From Leifsonia sp. C5G2 (lineage in GTDB: Bacteria; Actinomycetota; Actinomycetes; Actinomycetales; Microbacteriaceae): a DNA stretch of 64,000 nt. Position numbers and translations under genes: made by a program. Every line of letters begins with the position of its first letter. Position 1 is the stretch's first letter. Location of the stretch: assembly GCF_013359685.1 (NCBI RefSeq), contig NZ_JABFMV010000006.1, positions 164,549 through 228,548 of the forward strand, in the 5' to 3' direction. Shown here one piece after another: positions 60,446 to 64,000 of the stretch. The notes beneath the pieces were generated by a model. The model was not told the DNA's origin and made no database searches. It was given only the letters and a program-made list of their open reading frames with translations.

Positions 60446-62662
60446 CTAGGACTTGCCGAGGAAGGCGCGCTCGCTCTCGTCCAGGCGCCGGGCGAGGGCG
60501 GCGGCGAGCGCGGGATGGGCCGCGAGCGCCGGGTCGCCCTCCAGCGTCTCCTCCGCGGCCACGCGCGCCTCGGCGATCAGCTCGCCGTCGCTCGCGACGC
60601 GCAGCAGCCGGAGCGACGAGCGCCCGCCGGACTGCCTGCTGCCGAGCACGTCGCCCTCGCGGCGCAGCTCCAGGTCGACATTCGCGAGCTCGAACCCGTC
60701 CAGGGTGGCGGCGACGGCCTCCACCCGCTCCCGCGCGAGCGTGTCCGGCTCGGCGGCGGTCACCAGCAGGCAGAGGCCCGGGATGTCGCCCCGCCCCACG
60801 CGCCCGCGCAGCTGATGCAGCTGCGAGACGCCGAAGCGGTCCGCGTCGAGCACGACCATGGCGGACGCGTTCGGAACGTTGACGCCCACCTCGATGACCG
60901 TGGTCGCGATGAGCAGGTCGATGTCGCCCGCGGCGAACGAGCGCATCACCTCGTCCTTCGTCTCCGAGGGCAGGCGGCCGTGCAGCACGCCGATGCGAGC
61001 CTGGGCGAACAGCGGGTCGGCCCGCACCTGCGCGGCGACGGCCTCCACGGTGGCGATCGGCCGGGGCGTCGCGCCCTCCTCGGTCTCGGCCGGCTCCGGC
61101 TCCTCGCCGTCGTCCTCCGCGTCCTTGCCGGTGATGGCCGGGCACACCACGAACACCTGCCGGCCCTTCGCGATCTCCTCGGAGGCGCGCTCCCAGATCC
61201 TGCGCTCCCACCCCGGCCGGTCGGCGAGCGGGACGACGAAGCTCTCGATGCCCTGGCGGCCCTCGGGCAGCTGGGCGATCGTCGAGACGTCCAGGTCGCC
61301 GAAGACGGTCATGGCGACCGTCCGCGGGATCGGCGTCGCGGTGAGCACGAGCACGTGCGGCGGTGTCCCGCCCTTCGCGCGCAGCGCCTCCCGCTGCTCG
61401 ACGCCGAAGCGGTGCTGCTCGTCCACCACCACGAGCCCGAGGTCGAAGAACGTGACGGCGTCGCCGAGCAGGGCGTGCGTCCCGACCACGATGCGCGCCT
61501 GCCCGGAGACCGTGCGCAGCAGCGCCCGCTTGCGCTCGGCGGTCGAGAGCTGGCCGGTGAGGAGCGTCGGCATGAGCTGGGCCGAGAGGTCGGGACCGAG
61601 CATCGCCGCGATCGACCGCAGGTGCTGCGCGGCGAGCACCTCGGTCGGGGCGAGCAGCGCCGATTGCCCGCCCGAGTCCGCGACGGCGAGCATGGCGCGC
61701 AGGGCGACGAGGGTCTTGCCCGAGCCGACCTCGCCCTGCACCAGCCGGTGCATCGCCGCCGTGTCCGCGAGGTCGCGCTCGATCTCGCGGCCCACGACCT
61801 CCTGGTCGCCCGTGAGCGAGAACGGCAGGGCCGCGTCGAAGCGTTCGAGCAGGCCGCCGGGCACGGCGGCCCTCGGGGTGGCGGCGACCTCGCGGGTCGC
61901 AGCGCGCTGCTGCAGCAGGGCCGCCTGCAGCACGAACGCCTCCTGGAACCGCAGCGCGTCGCGGGCACGCTGCCACTGCGCGTCCTTCTGCGGGCGGTGG
62001 ATGCCCTCCAGAGCATCGCGGAACGGCACAAGGCCGCGCTCGGCGACCACCTCATCCGGGACCGGGTCCGGCACCGGCCCGAGGGCGTCGAGTGCGAGCC
62101 CGACGGCCTTCTGAACCTGCCAGCTCGCCACCGTCCCTGTCGCCGGGTAGATCGGGATCGGCGTCTGCGCCCACTCTTTCGCGGCCGCCCCGCCGGGGAT
62201 GACGGCGTCGGCGGCGTCCGGCTCGAACAGCTCGTAGTCGGGATGCGCCAGCTGGAGGGCGCCGCGATACGCGGACACCTTCCCGGCGAAGATGCCGCGG
62301 ACGCCGGGGACCAGCTCGCGCGACCGCCAGGCCTGGTTGAAGAACGTGAGCGTGAGGATGCCCTCGCCGTCGGAGATCTTCACCTCGAGGATGCTGCCCC
62401 GCCGCGCCCGCATCGGGCGCTCCTGCACGCGCAGCACCTCGGCGATGATCGTGACGTTCTCGTCGAGCGGCAGGTTCGCCAGGGCCGTCAGCTCGCCGCG
62501 CTTGGCGTACCGGCGCGGGTAGTGGCTCAGCAGGTCGGCGACCGTGCGCATCCCGAACGCCTTCTCGAACGCCGAGGCCGTGCGGCCTCCGAGCACGCCG
62601 CTCAGCCGTGCGTCGAGGCCGACCGAGCCTGCGTCGGCGGGTGCCGGGGCGGAGGAGGTCAT
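60446..62662 (-). CDS. recG: ATP-dependent DNA helicase RecG
   Basis: The protein has 738 residues. RecG remodels stalled forks and Holliday junctions. The N-terminal wedge/OB domain (about 40-200) is followed by helicase motifs: I GEVGSGKTLVALRAM, II VVVDEQHRFGVEQRE, III LVLTATPIPRT, and VI QLRGRVGRG. The start is ATG 62662, which overlaps the upstream TPR gene by 4 bp. Confidence 0.97.
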   Translation of the reverse strand: MTSSAPAPADAGSVGLDARLSGVLGGRTASAFEKAFGMRTVADLLSHYPRRYAKRGELTALANLPLDENVTIIAEVLRVQERPMRARRGSILEVKISDGEGILTLTFFNQAWRSRELVPGVRGIFAGKVSAYRGALQLAHPDYELFEPDAADAVIPGGAAAKEWAQTPIPIYPATGTVASWQVQKAVGLALDALGPVPDPVPDEVVAERGLVPFRDALEGIHRPQKDAQWQRARDALRFQEAFVLQAALLQQRAATREVAATPRAAVPGGLLERFDAALPFSLTGDQEVVGREIERDLADTAAMHRLVQGEVGSGKTLVALRAMLAVADSGGQSALLAPTEVLAAQHLRSIAAMLGPDLSAQLMPTLLTGQLSTAERKRALLRTVSGQARIVVGTHALLGDAVTFFDLGLVVVDEQHRFGVEQREALRAKGGTPPHVLVLTATPIPRTVAMTVFGDLDVSTIAQLPEGRQGIESFVVPLADRPGWERRIWERASEEIAKGRQVFVVCPAITGKDAEDDGEEPEPAETEEGATPRPIATVEAVAAQVRADPLFAQARIGVLHGRLPSETKDEVMRSFAAGDIDLLIATTVIEVGVNVPNASAMVVLDADRFGVSQLHQLRGRVGRGDIPGLCLLVTAAEPDTLARERVEAVAATLDGFELANVDLELRREGDVLGSRQSGGRSSLRLLRVASDGELIAEARVAAEETLEGDPALAAHPALAAALARRLDESERAFLGKS

Positions 62663-63423
62663 GACTCGATCGTAGGCGTCTCCTCCGACGCGGTCGGCTC
62701 CAGGATCGCCGCGAGCTGCTCCAGCTCCTCGCGGACAGACGGCTCGTCCGGCCGTTCGGCGGCCAGCCGGTGCTGCAGGGCCGCGGCCTCCTCCGGTCGT
62801 CCCAGCTCACGGAGGCAGCGCGCGACGGCCCATTGGGCTGCGAACCGCTGGTCCGCCGTCCCGACCTCCTCGGCGAACGACAGCGCGTCCTCGAACGACA
62901 CGAGCGCGGCGGCGGCGTCCCCGTCGGAGAAGCGCGACCAGCCGCGGAGCTCGTGCAGCACGACGCCCCAGCGCAGCGTGCGCGGATCGTCGGTGCCGGA
63001 CAGGTCGGACAGCGCCTCGTCGATCCACTGCTCGGCGTGCGGGGCGTCGCTCTCGGCGAGGACGGCGGAGGTCTCGACCGCGAGAGCCACCTCGGCGTCC
63101 CGGCGGGCGGCCCGCAGCGCGTCCTGCAGCACGCCGACCGCTTCGTCGTACCGGCCCTCGGCGCTCCGAAGGCGCCCGCGCTCCAGTAGCACGCGCACCT
63201 CCAGCCGTCCTGCTGCGGGTTCGAGGGAGTCGAGCAGCGCTTCGGCCTCCGCGAACCGGCCCTGCATCCCGAGCGCACGCGCCCGCTGAGTCTCCAGCTC
63301 CGCCCGGACGAGCTCCGACCATCCCGGCTGGGCGGCGGCGGCGGCCAGCCGCTCGGCGGAGGCGATCGGGTCGCCGGGGAGCCACAGGGCGTCGAGCTCT
63401 GCCTGCTCCAGGCGTTCCTCCAT
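62659..63423 (-). CDS. TPR-like helical repeat protein, function unknown
   Basis: The protein has 254 residues. At least three TPR-like helix pairs can be seen, for example RARALGMQGRFAEAEALLDS, GRLRSAEGRYDEAVGVLQDA and AVARCLRELGRPEEAAALQH. It is acidic and has no signal or membrane segment, so it is probably a cytoplasmic scaffold. It is coupled to recG by an ATGA overlap and divergent from rsmD. Confidence 0.8.
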   Translation of the reverse strand: MEERLEQAELDALWLPGDPIASAERLAAAAAQPGWSELVRAELETQRARALGMQGRFAEAEALLDSLEPAAGRLEVRVLLERGRLRSAEGRYDEAVGVLQDALRAARRDAEVALAVETSAVLAESDAPHAEQWIDEALSDLSGTDDPRTLRWGVVLHELRGWSRFSDGDAAAALVSFEDALSFAEEVGTADQRFAAQWAVARCLRELGRPEEAAALQHRLAAERPDEPSVREELEQLAAILEPTASEETPTIES

Positions 63424-63472
63424 CCCCTCATCTTGGCGGCAGAGTGCTCCCCGAGGCTAGGCTCGGAGGGCA

Positions 63473-64000
63473 ATGACCCGAATCGTCTCCGGTTTCGCCG
63501 GCTCGCTGACCCTGCAGGTGCCCAAGAGCGGGACCCGGCCGACCAGCGACCGGGTGCGCGAGGCGATCTTCTCGGCCCTGGACGCACGGGATGCGGTGCA
63601 CGGCGCGCGCGTGCTCGACCTGTACGCCGGCTCCGGGGCGCTGGGGCTCGAGGCGGCCAGCCGAGGCGCGTCCTCGGTGGTCCTGGTCGAGAAGAGCCCG
63701 GCGGCCGCGCAGGTCTGCCGCCGCAACGCCGCCGCCGTGACCGCCGCCGCCCGCGCCGCGAAGCTCCCGCCTCCGGCGATCGAGGTGCGCGCGGCCACCA
63801 CGCAGAGCTACCTGGCGGGCGCGGCCGGTCCGTTCGACCTGGTCTTCCTCGACCCGCCCTACGACGTCGGCGACGCCGAGCTCCTCGCGGTGCTCACCGC
63901 CCTCGTCCCGCTGCTCTCCGACGACGCCGAGGTCTGCGTCGAGCGCAGCACCCGCACCCCTGCCCCCACCCCGGTCGCTTATACACAACTCCGAGCCCAC
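63473..64000 (+). CDS. rsmD: 16S rRNA (guanine(966)-N2)-methyltransferase RsmD (3' truncated)
   Basis: The first ~166 codons of the gene are present, starting at ATG 63473, 3 bases after CGGAGGGCA. Motifs are MTRIVSGFAG, RPTSDRVREAIFSALD, the AdoMet-binding VLDLYAGSGALGLEAASRGA and the catalytic NPPY-type FDLVFLDPPYDV. The genomic reading ends at about 63971; the last ten codons of the open frame (VAYTQLRAH region) derive from adapter sequence. Its proximity to recG and coaD is the usual order. Confidence 0.94.
   Translation, partial: MTRIVSGFAGSLTLQVPKSGTRPTSDRVREAIFSALDARDAVHGARVLDLYAGSGALGLEAASRGASSVVLVEKSPAAAQVCRRNAAAVTAAARAAKLPPPAIEVRAATTQSYLAGAAGPFDLVFLDPPYDVGDAELLAVLTALVPLLSDDAEVCVERSTRTPAPTPVAYTQLRAH
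63972..64000 (+). other. probable Nextera adapter read-through at the contig end
   Basis: Bases 63972-63990 match the 19-base Tn5 mosaic end CTGTCTCTTATACACATCT at 16 of 19 positions, and the next ten bases, CCGAGCCCAC, match the adjoining Nextera adapter exactly. This is sequencing artefact, not genome, and marks the physical end of the assembled contig. Confidence 0.9.

Noticed and set aside
63428..64000. 190-codon minus-strand frame at the right end
   Set aside because: Its start lies in adapter sequence and the rest is antisense to rsmD.

Overview
The window is high-G+C chromosomal DNA of an actinobacterium. The family looks like Microbacteriaceae (Leifsonia-like). That is inferred from the gene order (rpsB-tsf-pyrH-frr-cdsA, a rimM/trmD/rplS block, smc-ftsY-ffh, rpmF-rnc-mutM), the cysteine-free L32, the DUF2469 protein and several DivIVA-type coiled-coil proteins. 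Most genes lie on the minus strand. Both ends are truncated inside genes, and the last ~29 bases look like Nextera adapter rather than genome.

Left part (1-13 kb): the end of glgB, an NmrA-like reductase, a CnoX-like thioredoxin/TPR protein, a large membrane protein with an internal lipobox, a 944-residue coiled-coil protein built of about 55 in-register 11-residue repeats, an AI-2E-type exporter, a hydrolase, a lytic-transglycosylase-like protein and a double-DivIVA protein. The core block cdsA-frr-pyrH-tsf-rpsB follows.

15-31 kb: a sugar porter, a LytM/M23 protein lacking both catalytic histidines, and an xerC-dprA-comM-yraN chain with overlapping genes (xerC and dprA both carry unusual low-complexity insertions). 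Then come DUF2469, rnhB and rplS, and the trmD ... rimM-khpA-rpsP block. That block is interrupted by an MFS/GntR pair sharing a triple GGTATACC operator and by a PIN-domain gene.

31-49 kb: a YbdK-type ligase, three tandem SGNH lipoproteins, ffh, ftsY, a CHAD protein, smc, an XRE/nucleotidyltransferase toxin-antitoxin-like pair with a palindromic operator, a complete LivFGMHK branched-chain amino acid importer, and a double-GNAT acetyltransferase.

49.6-52.7 kb is the accessory region. Its G+C is visibly lower. It carries a HEPN-like protein, tRNA-like relics, a decayed second copy of the acetyltransferase 3' end, and a DUF6119/TIGR04141-type gene. It lies between smc and mutM, which are usually close in actinobacteria, and is the best candidate for an uncharacterised, possibly defensive, module.

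Right part (52.8-64 kb): mutM-rnc-rpmF-yceD, a TgpA/DUF58/MoxR cluster, coaD, recG, a TPR protein and the 5' part of rsmD.
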